A stretch of DNA of 64,000 nt from Plasmodium malariae. Lineage: Eukaryota > Apicomplexa > Aconoidasida > Haemosporida > Plasmodiidae. The stretch covers positions 744,001-808,000 of the forward strand of contig NC_041778.1 in NCBI RefSeq assembly GCF_900090045.1, given 5' to 3'. Made by a program: the position numbers and the translations under genes. This document shows, piece by piece, positions 1-16,508 of this stretch. Within the stretch, counting starts at the first letter, position 1. Each line of letters starts with the position of its first letter. Under the pieces are notes generated by a model. The model saw nothing but the letters and a program-made list of their open reading frames with translations, was not told the origin of the DNA and did no database searches.

Positions 1-2583
1 AAGAATTAACTCTCAAATGGAAGGTATATGATAATACAACCCCCCTAAACAAAGGTAACTAAAAAAAGAGAATCAAAAAGAAAAAAAAAAAAAAAAATTA
101 TGAAAATGAAAATGGATGAGCCTTACAGCACCCATACATTTTAATTAGTTGCATATAAACACACTGCTCACTGCTCATATTATCGTATAAATAGCTTTAA
201 AGGCAGTCCTATTCCACTTTGCTCTTTCTCGGTTCTTACTGCAGGTAGCAAAACGGACATTATGAATTATCTAATAAAAAACTTAGATCGACCAATAACG
301 GCAATACAAGTGCACACCACAAAGAATATTCAGAGTAGCTTCTTAATTGAAAGCAAAAATTATTCTATAACGAATTCAGTACCTGAAAAATGTGAACTAA
401 TGGCAATGAATTGCTTCCTAAGTGGTAGTTTGAACATGGAAAATTGTTACAGTTGTGCTGTACTATTAGAAAATGACAATATTCAAAATAATGAGTGTTT
501 CAATTATACTTCTGCTTTTATTAAGGAAAATATTGATAATATAAAAGCTAGAGCTCAAGATGATGATGAAAACCCTACCCAAATGGAACTTACACAAAAA
601 ATTGACAACATATTGAAAAAAATGTACAAGATGGATAACAACAATAATATGCAGTTAATAACATTGGAAGGGTTAGATGATACCCTAAAAGGAGAACTGG
701 TACAATACTGCAAATTGCTAAAGGAGGTAGACACAAGTGGAACATTAGAAAGCTATGAAATGGGAAACGAAACAGAAATCTTCAACAATTTAACGAGGCT
801 TCTAGCAAAACATGCTGATGAAACATATGCTTCATTACAACATAAACTAAGAAATGCAGCAATATGTATGAAGAATGTAAACGACTGGATAAAAAATAAA
901 AGAGGGTTATCATTGCCTCAATTTGAATATCATAATTTGGAGAATAACAGTAATAATTTACAAAATTATGAAAACAGTACTCAAAATGTAGAGAGCAAAA
1001 ATGTGAATAGTGTTAAACAAAATGAAGGGTATGATGGTGTTATTGATTTTTCTGATTATAATGGGACAAATATGAACTCATCTCAACTTACTGACACAAT
1101 GTATTGCAATAAAGAATATTGTGACAGGTGGAAAGATAATGATAGTTGCTTTTCAAAAATAGAAGCGGCAGAACAAGGAAATTGCGCTATATCATGGTTA
1201 TTTGCATCTAAATTGCATCTTGAAACTATTAGATGCATGAACAGATATGACCATGTAAAAAGTTCCGCATTATATATAGCTAACTGTTCCAAGAGGAACC
1301 CTAAAGATAAATGTATTTCCGGATCTAATCCTTTTGAATATCTTAGTGTTATTGAAGAAAATGGGTTCTTACCCCTAGAACACAATCATCCATATTCATA
1401 CAAAGAAGTAGCCAATGACTGTCCAAAATCAGAGAATCATTGGACGAATTTATGGGCAGGTGCAAAATTAGTAGATTCTAAAGATGAGCCCAATTCGTTG
1501 GGGGCTAAAGGATATACCGCCTATGAGAGTGATAAATTTAGGGGAAACATAGACACGTTTATCAAAAAAATAAAGCATGAAGTTATGCACAAAGGATCTG
1601 TAATTGCTTATGTAAAGGCAGAAAATGCAATGGATTATGACCTTAACGGAAAGAAGGTGCTCAGTCTATGTGGTGATAAAAATGCTGACCATGCAATTAA
1701 CATCATTGGATGGGGAAACTACACAAATGATGAGGGAAAGAAGAAGTCTTACTGGATAATAAGAAATAGCTGGGGTAAGTACTGGGGGGATGAAGGAAAT
1801 TTTAGGGTTGATATGCATGGTCCAGAACAATGTGAACACAACTTCATCCACTCTGCCGTAATATTCAACATCCATATGCCAATAGCCCAAGTCCCTACAA
1901 AGAAGGGAGCTGAAATATATAATTACTACTTAAAAACTTCCCCAGATTTTTATAGTAATCTTTATTATAACAATTTCACACCAGAGGAGGAAAGTGTACC
2001 ACTCAAGAGAAATGACTTATCTCAAAATTCGTTGGTTTATGGACAAGACGAGCCAGCACCTGCACTACCTACAGGGTCAGCATCTGGCGAACGCGCAAGT
2101 CCAGGAGTAGGTGGAGTACAAGGGGATGTATCATCAACATTACCAAAATCAACAGAACAAAATGGACCTCAACCAGGAAATGCAGCAGCAGCAGGTCAAA
2201 TACAATCGACACATCAGGAATCTCAACCAGGACAACGAACACCAGTTGAAACATCGGTAGATCCAAAACAATCAGTGCTACCTGGATCTCAAACAGTAGC
2301 AGCTAAGAATGCACCAGCTGCTACTGCTAAAACTGGAGTGCTTCATGTCTTAAAACACATCAAAAATGGTCAGATAAAAATGGGGCTAGTTAAGTACGAA
2401 GATAATGCAATAATTATTGATAACCACGCTTGCTCCAGATCTTATGCCATGGATGTAAACAATCTAGATGAGTGTATAAAATTTTGTAGTGAGGAATGGG
2501 ACAATTGCAAAGATGAACCTTCTCCAGGATATTGTTTGACTAAAAGGCAAAGTACCAATAAGTGTTTTTTCTGTTATGTGTAG
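1..2583 (+). CDS. SERA: Serine-type SERA (gene 1), 5' partial; intron 3 absent
   Basis: Serine repeat antigen family member, a secreted papain-like protein of the parasitophorous vacuole. Exon 1 and most of exon 2 lie outside the window. The exon 2 tail is 1-54 (ends LTLKWKVYDNTTPLNK, donor GT at 55), intron 2 is 55-244, and a single exon runs 245-2583. In every paralog exon 3 (about 141 nt) is separated from exon 4 by an intron; here the two are fused at 385/386 (VPEKCEL). The papain-like domain has EQGNCAISW with Ser (codon 1192-1194) where papain has Cys, then DHAINIIGWGNY around the His and RNSWGKYWG around the Asn. SUB1-like sites are seen at ARAQ/DDD (about 555) and VYGQ/DEP (about 2040). 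A Pro/Ala/Gln-rich linker follows, then the conserved Cys-rich C-terminus ending CFFCYV. Serine-type SERAs are thought to be inactive or regulatory. No internal stop is seen. Confidence 0.93.
385..386 (+). other. Position of precisely lost intron 3
   Basis: The exon from 245 to 385 is 141 nt, the same as exon 3 of genes 3, 6, 7 and 9. It runs straight into the first base of what is exon 4 elsewhere, with no extra or missing nucleotide. The neighbouring pseudogene 2 still has an intron-like gap at this place. Confidence 0.85.
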
Positions 2584-3476
2584 AATTTTATTAATAAAAA
2601 GTAACTCAGGATTGCGATAGCTTTTTTTTTCTTTTTTTTAAGAATTATATATATAATATTATATTTTTAAGGAATGAAGTAAAAAATGTTCTTAATGCTT
2701 TTACGAAAGCTTAAAAAAGTATATCCCTTTTTTTTTTTTTTTTTTTTTAAGTCCTTTTTATTAGTAAGCGTATTTATACATCTATATTTATGTATGTACT
2801 TATGTATATATATGAATATATATGCACATTTGTATATACATTTAATTCTTGTTTCAGTTTTGTAGTGCTGTAAATTAAAAATTTTCCCAAGTTTTTTTTT
2901 TTTTTAGCAAAAATTAAGACATCAAACAAATTTTATTTTAGAATTTTTTAAGTATATAAACTTTTCTAATTTTGTTTTAATATATCGATGTTACAAAATA
3001 TGCTATTGCGAAAGAAGAAAACATAATATTTTAGCATTAATTATATATAAAAGTATTTTCTTTTTTATCTTAATGTTACTTAATATTTACAGTTATCCTG
3101 TATATATGCATTTTTAAGTTTTGGTCAAAATAAATGAATTTGTGATATTATATATATTTCCTACTACATACCATAGGTGCTGAATTCAGTGGGTGCACAT
3201 ATAAATGCAGTAGACAATATTTTTATTTGTAATTAAAATTTTGGAATACCTTTCGGTAAAATTTAGGGGAAAATGTTATGCCCAGAAATGTCAAATAAAA
3301 GTAAACCATATAAAAGCTGTTAAAAAAAAAAAAAAAAAAAAAAAAGAAAATGAAAATGAAAATGCAAGTTCAAATGAATGGTGCTTACAACACACACATG
3401 CATATTGACTATTTGCATATAAACAGCATTGAAGATGGTCCCATCCCACATTACCTTTTCTCGCTGATCATTCCAG
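2584..3476. other. Intergenic region between gene 1 and pseudogene 2
   Basis: No gene is seen. It is AT-rich with poly-T and poly-A runs (for example about 2727-2749 and 3321-3344) and short TATA-type runs. The last 150 bases resemble intron 2 of gene 1 (55-244), which suggests pseudogene 2 arose as a copy of a gene 1 relative. I found no remnant of exons 1 or 2 here. Confidence 0.6.
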
Positions 3477-6175
3477 GTTACAAAACAGACATAATATCAT
3501 GAAAAACTTAGATTTACCAATTACTGCAATATTAATGAACAACAAGCAGGAATTTTTGGATGCTATCTTCAATGAAAGCAACATATTACATTATAAGAGG
3601 AGATATTCCTAGTTACATAAATGAAAAGCATAGAAAAAAAAAAAAAAGATAATAGAGGAATATAATTGTATTATCATTCTTTCAAGACTTTGAAGAAGTT
3701 ACGGTGATACATCTTATATGTGCATGAGCATATATATATATATATATGTCCACATTAATGCATGCATGTCTGAGGGTGGACATGTTTTTGCTTCTATTTT
3801 TTATTTTTATCGAGAAACGATATATAATAATAGAAAATCATTTTCGAAGGTGTAGGGTATACATCGAAAGATGTTATGCCTGTACTTCACTGTTATAAAA
3901 TGATCATTTTCCAAATGATAAATTTTTCATTTATGAACCTGCTGATGTTGAGAAAAATTATAACGATATAAAAACTAAGGCGCAAAATGATGAAGACCCT
4001 GACTAAATGGTTTCGCTAAAATATAATTGATGAAATATTGAAAAATATTTACAAGTCAGGTGAAAATATTAGTAAAGCATAAATAAGCTTAGAACATTTA
4101 GATAATACTTTAAAAGTGAAATTAGTGAAATAATGCAAATTCATAAAAGAAGTAGATACCATGGCGAACATTAGAAAATTGCGAATAGGATAATAAGGCG
4201 GAAATAACCGACAATTTAACAAAGGTTCATGGAAAAGGTACTAGGGGAAACATACTCCTCATTACAGCACAAAACTAAGTAATGCCGTGAGATGTATGAA
4301 AAATGTAGATAACTAGGTAAACAAACAAAAGAATGTTATCCTTACCTGATAAAGGGATATATTAAAAATATACAGATAATAAAAAATGAAGATATAGGTG
4401 TACGAAATGGTGAATACAATGGTGCTACTAATTCAGTCTTCGTTGATGAACTATGTTCGAAGTCTTCTCATTTTACATGCACAATGGATTCGAATGAAGG
4501 ATAGTGTTACTGGTGAAAAGATAACGATATCTGCATTTCACATATTAATGCAGAAGATGATAGAAATTGCTCAATATCTTGTATATTTGGATCTAAGATG
4601 TGCTTAGTAACTATAAGAAGTTTGAGTAGAAATAACCATATAAGAAAAGTCCGGCTTAGTATAACACCGTTGGCACAAAGAAGCTATGATAAAATTCCAC
4701 ATCGGATTTAACCCATTAGAGTTCTTCAACATTGTAGATGAAAATAAGCTCCTACATTTAGAAACTTAATTTACCATAAATATATGCGTAAGCCAGTGAT
4801 GATTATACTATGACATTTGGATAAGTGAACTAATTTATGGGCAGATGTAAATTTATTAGATCTTAAGAATTAGCATAATTCATTAGGGGGTTAAGGATAT
4901 ACTGCTTATCGGAGGAACACGTACAAAAAAAAAAAAAAAAAAAAAAAAATTTCATTCAGTGGCATAACAAAGAATGAAGGTTACGATTGAAGTTCCTATG
5001 ATTTTAGGGAAAAGGTTAATAATATCATGGGTTACGACCTTAACGGAAGGAAGGGGAAAAATCTATGTAGTGATAAATTTCTTGACTAGGTACTATTAAT
5101 ATGATTAGGTACGGTAACTTTATAAATACTGAAGAGAAGAAAAAATTATATTTCCTAGTTAGATATAGATGGGGTAAGTATTTTAGTGTCTAGGAAACTT
5201 TGAAGTCGACGCGCATGGCCCCTTGCATTGTCAATACAACTACATCCACTCTACTGCAATGTTCAACATCGATGTGCCTATGGAAAAAGTACCTAAGAAG
5301 AAAGAAGCTGAATTATATAATTACTATCTTTAAAATTACATCAATTTTTATAGTAATCCCTATTAGATGAACGTTAGTCTATAGAAGGCCAATTATTCGG
5401 ACAGAGGAAAATTTTGATGTCATAATTGTGTGATTTATTGGCAGTATGACTCAGGAATAGGCAACATATTACCACTTAACGAACAAAAGGGAGAAAGATC
5501 AGCAGAAGGAGGTAAGGATGTAGGAGGTGAACAAGAATCAACGTTAACATGATCAACGTTAACATGCTCAACGTTAACATGCTCAACGTTAACATGATCA
5601 ACGTTAAAAGGACTTGAACTTTATAAGTACCAAAAACTGAATAAACGGATGAAAGAACAACAAAGGAAGAACAGGCGTTAGACATACGAAACAATGAATT
5701 TCATGGGCGAGGAACAACCAATGGAAGAGTAGCATAAGAGGTCAGAAAGAGTCGTGAATGAGGAGTACACGAGGTAGCTGCAAGAGATACACCCGCAGCA
5801 GCTACTACTGTAGGAGAACAACTATCAGAAATATGAACAGTGTAATCATTATCATCATGAATGGAAACAACGACTAGGGTTACACTTGTTAGCAGAGGTG
5901 CTACTAAACTGAAGTTGTTAATATTTTAAGACATATTAAAAATGAACAAACAAAAATAGATCTAGTTAAATATGAAGATAACACAGCAATTAATGATGAT
6001 CAAACTTGTTGAATATTTCTATCAACATATACATATAAATTATGAGAGTGTGTAAAATTTTACGGTAACGCGTGAAATTAACAAATAAAATAAGTGAACA
6101 AATGAACCTTCCCCTAAATACCGTTTGTTAAAAGGAGATAAACAAACAACTTTTTTTTTTTTTTGTTATGTGTAA
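3477..6175 (+). pseudogene. Decayed SERA pseudogene (pseudogene 2)
   Basis: Remnants of exon 3 and exon 4 in the right order. The exon 3 remnant starts at 3477 after a CAG acceptor and resembles gene 1 (KTDI...NLDLPITAI). Intron 3 appears retained (about 3613-3810). The exon 4 remnant begins near 3810 and has many stops and frameshifts. Recognisable pieces are the SNPLEF-like segment near 4705, a GKKV-like segment near 5040, the HNYIHSTAMFNIDVP-like segment near 5245, and the end of the C-terminal domain at 6110-6175, where the Cys-Phe-Phe-Cys codons have become a poly-T run before GTTATGTGTAA. It carries five copies of a 15-nt repeat at 5540-5607. It cannot encode a SERA protein. Confidence 0.85.
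5540..5607. repeat. 15-nt tandem repeat with palindromic core
   Basis: About five near-identical copies of a unit of the form AACGTTAACATGATC or AACGTTAACATGCTC. GTTAAC and AACGTT are both palindromic. It lies in the decayed linker region of pseudogene 2, where functional paralogs also keep protein-coding repeats. Confidence 0.85.
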
Positions 6176-7105
6176 AATGGTATTAATAAAATGTAACTCA
6201 TGCTAATGGTAGTTTTTTTTTTTTTTTTTTTTTTAAAATACATATGAGTAACATTGTAATTTTAATAAAGAATGCAAGTAAAAATTGTTCATTATAATTT
6301 TGAAAAGGTGAAAAAATATGGTTCTCTTTTGAAGTTGCAATAGTTCTAAATTAGATAAGTTTCCTAGTTATTTCTTTTAAATTACTTTTCCATATTTTAC
6401 ATTCCACAGTGACTATTTACGCATTTGTTCAATTATTCATTTTTTTTTTTTTTTTCTTTTGAAATTTTCTTGAAATGATAAAAATTAGGAAGGCTTTAAG
6501 AAAGAATAATTTAATTTCATTTTTGTAAGAATTTTTTGACCACTCGGAGTGCGGAATTGATAAGAGTAAGTTAACCTTATAATACTTATTTTTGCGAAAA
6601 GAGTCATGGTGCTTCAAGTTTAACATGAAAAATAAATACTATTTCCTGTTCTTCGGGACGAATTAATTTGACTATAAGTGCATGTACTTATGCACATGTA
6701 CAGGTTTTACCCTTAACCTTAAAAATGCACTTAGACAAATTGCAAAAATTTTGCGAGTACACATCAAGAGATTCATAACGAATTAGTGCAATAACAAATG
6801 CACTAAAAGATGTGTATATCTTTCTAGCGTGTTTATATTATCATTGATATTATGTAAAAAATTAAAAAAAAGGAAAAACAAAAAATGAAAGAAATACAGA
6901 TTTAAAAATTAAAAAACACAATAACACAGAAAAAAAAAAAAATAAATAATAAATACAGACCTTTTCTTCATATCAATGTTTTAATTTCCCTTAGGTAAAA
7001 AAAAAAAGATTTATTGAGAAAAAACAGAATAAAAAGGTACATGAATGTACAGAACTATTACCAGAAAAAATATAAAGACATTCCATTTTTACTTTGTGCA
7101 ACAAA
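6176..7105. other. Intergenic region upstream of gene 3
   Basis: No gene is seen. It is AT-rich with poly-T (6213-6234, 6439-6456) and poly-A runs. It must contain the 5' UTR and promoter of gene 3, but I recognise no specific motif. Confidence 0.5.
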
Positions 7106-11294
<4,189 letters not shown>

Positions 11295-12689
11295 AACCTT
11301 ATTAATATGAATAAACCAAGCGAACAACAATAATAATTTTTTTTTTTTTTTTGCTAGAAATAGCAATAAAATTATACTTTCAACAATTGATGTAGATAAA
11401 ATTATTAGTGGATTTTTTGAAAAGGTAAAAATGTATTATTTTTTTTATGCACCTTTATATGTTCCTTATTGGTATATATATATATATATATGTTTAAATG
11501 TATCTTTATATATATGTGTTCATACATGTGTATGTTTATGTATATGTGCGTATATATGTTTGTTTATAAATGTGTTCATACATGTGTACGTTTATATATA
11601 TGTGTGCATACATGTGTATGTTTATGTATATGTGCGTATATATGTGTACGTTTATATATATGTGTGCATACATGTGTATGTTTATGTATATGTGCGTATA
11701 TATGTGTACGTTTATATATATGTGTGCATACATGTGTATGTTTATGTATATGTGCGTATATATGTGTACGTTTATATATATGTGTGCATACATGTGTATG
11801 TTTATGTATATGTGCGTATATATGTGCATGTTTATATATATGTGTGCATACATGTGTATGTTTGTATATTTTATTCCCATTATGATTTAGAGAAGTTCTA
11901 TATTAAAGAGGTTCCTGTATTATTCTTTCTATTTGTGATAAAAACTATGCTTTGTAAATGTTTTTTTTTTTTATTCGATTTATTAAAATTATATAAATGA
12001 AAAGAACTTCATGGTTAAGCATTTTAATTTAACCTTTTTACAGTTAGGGAGTCTACATTTATATGAGTAAGTTCATATAAAAAACATTACTATGGTAAAA
12101 ACGAAATCACTAAGTTGTAGCACTTGTAAATAATAGCACCACTTTTGTCTTCTTCCTTTACACATCTATTCTATCCACAATAAATAAATCAATACGCCTT
12201 CAAACATGCCTTCGAACTTTAACCATAAAGGTGTAGATAGTGAACTTGTTAAAGTTTTTCGAAAGCAACCACTACGGTAGTCGAAGTAAATTAGTGGTCA
12301 ATTCGTTACATCAGTGAAACGCTTACATTATTACTACTACTGTTACTGTTATTATTATTATAATTACCATTACCATTACTATTACTATTACTATTACTAT
12401 TTTTTTTTTGTTTTTTTTAAAGTGGAATCATTTCTCGAAGAACTATATTAAAATATTGCAAAAGAATAATAGCATTTTTTCTTTGAAAATATAATGTTTA
12501 ATTTATTTTCAGCAAAAAGTGTGTAGTTCTATAAAAATAAAAAAAAAAAATAAAGAATATGTAAATATATATATATATACACATACAGAACTATAAGTAC
12601 ATATAGGTGATACAATTTACAATTATCAAAAAAAAAAAAAAAAAAAAAAAGTTTTACAACACCTCATTTTAGCTTTTACATTCAACAAA
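11295..12689. other. Intergenic region with 60-bp minisatellite
   Basis: No gene is seen apart from the minisatellite at 11570-11870. There are also a TAC/TTA-type trinucleotide stretch near 12325-12400 and several poly-A and poly-T runs. Long open frames over the minisatellite are products of its composition. Confidence 0.6.
11570..11870. repeat. 60-bp minisatellite, about five copies
   Basis: The sequence blocks starting at 11641, 11701 and 11761 are identical 60-mers, flanked by slightly diverged copies on both sides. The unit alternates TATATG, TGCATACATG and TGTATG motifs (purine-pyrimidine alternating). It has no stop codon in several frames, so it gives spurious ORFs. Confidence 0.95.
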
Positions 12690-13738
12690 ATGATGTATCC
12701 TATATCTTTTCTTCTAATAATATGTAAGAACAAAAAAAAAAAAAAATAATAAAATATTAAGAATAGTCAATGTAGCAATTAAAAATGTGAGAAATAATGA
12801 ATATGTTAAGGAGCATTACATATACTGCAACCTCAGAATAATAATAAAGTTATTCTACAATAAAATACAACATTTTGGAATAAAACAAAAAAAAAAAAAA
12901 AAAAAAATTTTTTTCATGTACTATTTGTCAATAACAATTTTTTTTGCAGATATTTTAATTAGTAATAATATAATAAAATGTTATTGCTCTACTAAAAATG
13001 CACCTGTGACTAGTATATCAGTATTTTTGCCAAAAGTGGATGGTACACGGATAAGCTCTTCTGAAGGTTTAGCGGATCAATCACAGGCAACTGCAACTGC
13101 AGTATCACATGTAAATACAAAGGAAGGTAAATGGAAAAAGATACTCAAAAGGGGAGAAAGTCTCCAAACAGGTCAGCAGAATAGTTCTATTGTAGGAGCA
13201 CCAAATGGACCTGCACAACAACCAATTATGGTGCGTCTCTCTAATGAACATGGCAATTCAGGAAGTAATGATGTTCCTGCAGAACGTGTATCGTCAGATA
13301 TTTCAAATGTAGTTCAAGTCAAATCAGCACTATTGAAAGAACATAAGGGTATAAAAATAACTGGTCCGTGCACTGCAAAATTTTATGTGTTCCTTATTCC
13401 ATTTTTAGAAATTTATGTTGATGCCGAAAATAATGAAATAGAAATGAACCCGATATTTATAAAAATAACAGAAAAAATATTATTTGAAAAGGAAAAATCT
13501 AATTTGCATAATAAGTGTGCTCATAACAAAACCTTTAAGGTCGTAGTGTACATTGAAGAAAACATATTAACCCTTAAATGGAAAGTGTATCCATCTACAA
13601 CTGAAACAGGTAAGAGTAACAAGAAAAGAAAACAAATTAACTGAAAGTTTGGATAATAAACTGGTTTCCATTTTGTAAAATGCAAAAGTGGAAAGAATAA
13701 AGCTTCAACTATGTTTCTTCTGTGCTGCGTTCGTTTTG

Positions 13739-13781
<43 letters not shown>

Positions 13782-16508
13782 TATGGTTATGTATATGTAT
13801 GTATATATATGTATATGCATATATGCACTCAGTTTTTATCATAATACTTTTCGCCTATTAGTACCGAGTTCCTCCATTTTTTTATCAACTTGTATATACT
13901 TTAATTTTTCGTCTTAGACAAAATGGTAGATGTAAGGAAATACAGAATGAAAGATATAGGAAGACCAATTACTTCAATACAAGTAATAACCTCGTCAAAT
14001 CCTGAAAAGCAGATTCTTATTGAAAGCAAAAATTACAGCATATCAAATATGCCAGGCAAGCTCTTACAAAGGAATATAACTAAATAACTGCTCTTCATTT
14101 TATTGTTATCTTATTTTAATTACTCACAACTTTGTTACCCCCCCAAAAAAATAAAAAATAAATAAATACATAATAATAATAATAATAATAATAATAATTA
14201 ATAAGCGAAAAAACACATACATCAATACATGCATGCATATGTGTGTACATGGACTGGTCTCATACTTTCTAAACATTTCACCATTATACTATTTTTGCTT
14301 CTTTTTTTTTTTTTCCTTCTAATAGAAAAATGCGATGCAATAGCCAGTGACTGCTTTTTCGGCGGTATTATCGAAATAGAAAAGTGCTACCAATGTGCTT
14401 TATTCTTAGAGAGTAAAGAAAAAGCCAGTGAATGTTTAAACTATGTTTCTGCTGATATGAGGCAACGATTTGACGAAATAAAAACTGAAGGGCAGGATGA
14501 TGAAAATTATAATGAAATCCAGCTTACAGAAGCGATTGACAGTATACTTATGGGAATTAAGGACAATAACAAGAATAATAAAAAAGATTTAGCAATTCCA
14601 CAAGATTTAGATAGTACATTAAAAAGGCAGATAACAAATTACTGTAATTTGCTAAAAGGATTAGATATGACTAGGATGTTAGAAAATTACGAGTTGGGTA
14701 ACGAGATGGAAGTACTGAACAATTTGAATAGAATGTTAAAAATGCATAAAGGTGAAAAATATATTTCACTGAAAAATAAATTAAAAAACGCAGCAATATG
14801 CATGAAGAATGTATCTAATTGGGGGGAAAACAGAACAGGTTTAGTACTACCAGATTTGCCTTATAACAAATTAGAAGGGAAGAATGTTATGCATTTTAAC
14901 TATGATGTTGAGCTTAAAGATTATAAAAATGTAGGTAATTCTATATACAAAGAAGATGATGATGGAGTTGTTGATCTGACAAAATATGAAGAAGCAGATA
15001 TGAACACTGCCCGTTTTACAGATAGAATGTATTGCAATGAAGACTATTGTGATAGATGGAAAGATAAGAATAGCTGTGTTTCAAAAATTGAAGCAGAAGA
15101 TCAGGGAAACTGTGCAACATCATGGTTATTTGCATCTAAGCTGCACCTAGAAACTATTAGATGTATGAAGGGTTATGATCATGCAAGTGGTTCGGCTTTA
15201 TATGTGGCTAACTGTTCGAAAATAGAACCTGATGAAAGATGCAAAGTTGGGTCTAATCCTCTAGAATTTCTAAGAATCATTGATGAAAAAAAGATCCTAC
15301 CTTTAGAATCTAATCTTCCATATTCATACAAAAATGTAGCTAATGATTGTCCAAACCCCAAGTATCATTGGACTAATTTGTGGACAGATACGAAATTAAT
15401 GGATTACAAGTATGAACCCAATTCGTTAGGGGCCAAAGGATATACTGCTTATGAGAGTTACAAATTTAGGGGAAATATGGACACGTTCATCAAAAAAATA
15501 AAGCATGAAGTTATGCACAAAGGATCTATGATTGCTTATGTGAAGGCAGAAAAAATAATGAGTTACGATTTTAATGGAAAGAAGGTTTACAGTTTATGTG
15601 GTGAAAAAATGCCTGACCATGCTGTTAATATCATTGGTTGGGGTAACTACATAAGTGATAAAGGAATGAAAAAGTCTTACTGGATAATGAGAAACAGTTG
15701 GGGTAAGTATTGGGGGGATGAAGGAAATTTTAAGGTCGACATATATGGCCCCGAAAAATGTGAACATAATTTCATACACTCTGCTGTAATGTTCAACATT
15801 GATATGCCATTAGCAAAAGTCAATACGAAGAAAGAAGCCGAATTATATAATTACTACTTAAAAATTTCCCCAGATTTTTATAGTAATCTGTACTATAAAA
15901 ATTTCAGCTCAGATAAAACTTACTATTCAAACAGCCGAAAGGGTCTATATTGGAACTCTATGATACATGGTCAAACAGATGAACCATCCTTTCCATCAAC
16001 AGTGGAAAGACAAGGAATACCAGGAGGAGCAGTAATGAGTCCAGGACGAACACAACTACTTGTCACATCAGTGTCTGTAGGTAGAGAAGGCACAGAAAAA
16101 TCGACCCATGAAGTACGTCCAACTGGAGGATATGCACCAATACTAGAAGGAGAACATCCAAGATCAGAATCCCCACGTTCAGTAACAGATGCGAGAGTAC
16201 CACCTTCATCACCCGTATCATCTTATAATTTTTTATATAGCCAAGTAGATGAAAAGACTAAAATTCTTCATATTTTAAAACATGTTAAAGATGGAAAATT
16301 AAAAATTGGTTTAGCTAAATATGATATCCTTAAGTCTGCTAGTGGTGATCATGTTTGTTCAAGGTCATATGCATATGATCCAGGGAAGCAAGAAGAGTGC
16401 TTTCAATTTTGTGAAAGGCACTGGAATGAATGTAGAGGTAGTTATTCTCCCGGGTATTGCTTAAGTAAAAAGAGAAAAAAAAATGATTGCTATTTCTGCT
16501 ACGTGTAG
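12690..16508 (+). CDS. SERA: Serine-type SERA (gene 4), intact, 1004 aa
   Basis: Exons 12690-12723, 12950-13609, 13918-14055 and 14326-16508; total 3015 nt, divisible by three. The N-terminus MMYPISFLLII plus YILISNNIIKC forms a signal peptide. Exon 2 ends with the SALLKEHKGIKITGPC...LTLKWKVY domain. Exon 3 encodes DKMVDVRKYRM...SISNMPG. Exon 4 has the Cys-rich N-domain, SUB1-like EGQ/DDEN, the papain-like domain with DQGNCATSW (Ser codon 15120-15122), DHAVNIIGWGNY and RNSWGKYWG, the second SUB1-like site IHGQ/TDE, a short linker without a strong tandem repeat, and the C-terminal Cys-rich domain ending CYFCYV. Intron 3 uses a GC donor at 14056-14057; no GT donor nearby keeps the frame. By family it is a vacuolar serine-type SERA, probably catalytically inactive or regulatory. 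Confidence 0.92.
14056..14325 (+). other. GC-AG intron (intron 3 of gene 4)
   Basis: The donor reads CCAG/GCAAGC where paralogs have CCAG/GTTAG. The flanking exons join in phase and exon 3 has the expected length (138 nt). CAG/GCAAG fits the known GC-AG donor consensus. Confidence 0.8.

Noticed and set aside
11431..12000. Open frames of 100-190 codons over the 60-bp unit
   Set aside because: The minisatellite lacks stops in several frames; the products are Tyr/Val/Cys repeats with no homology that I recognise.
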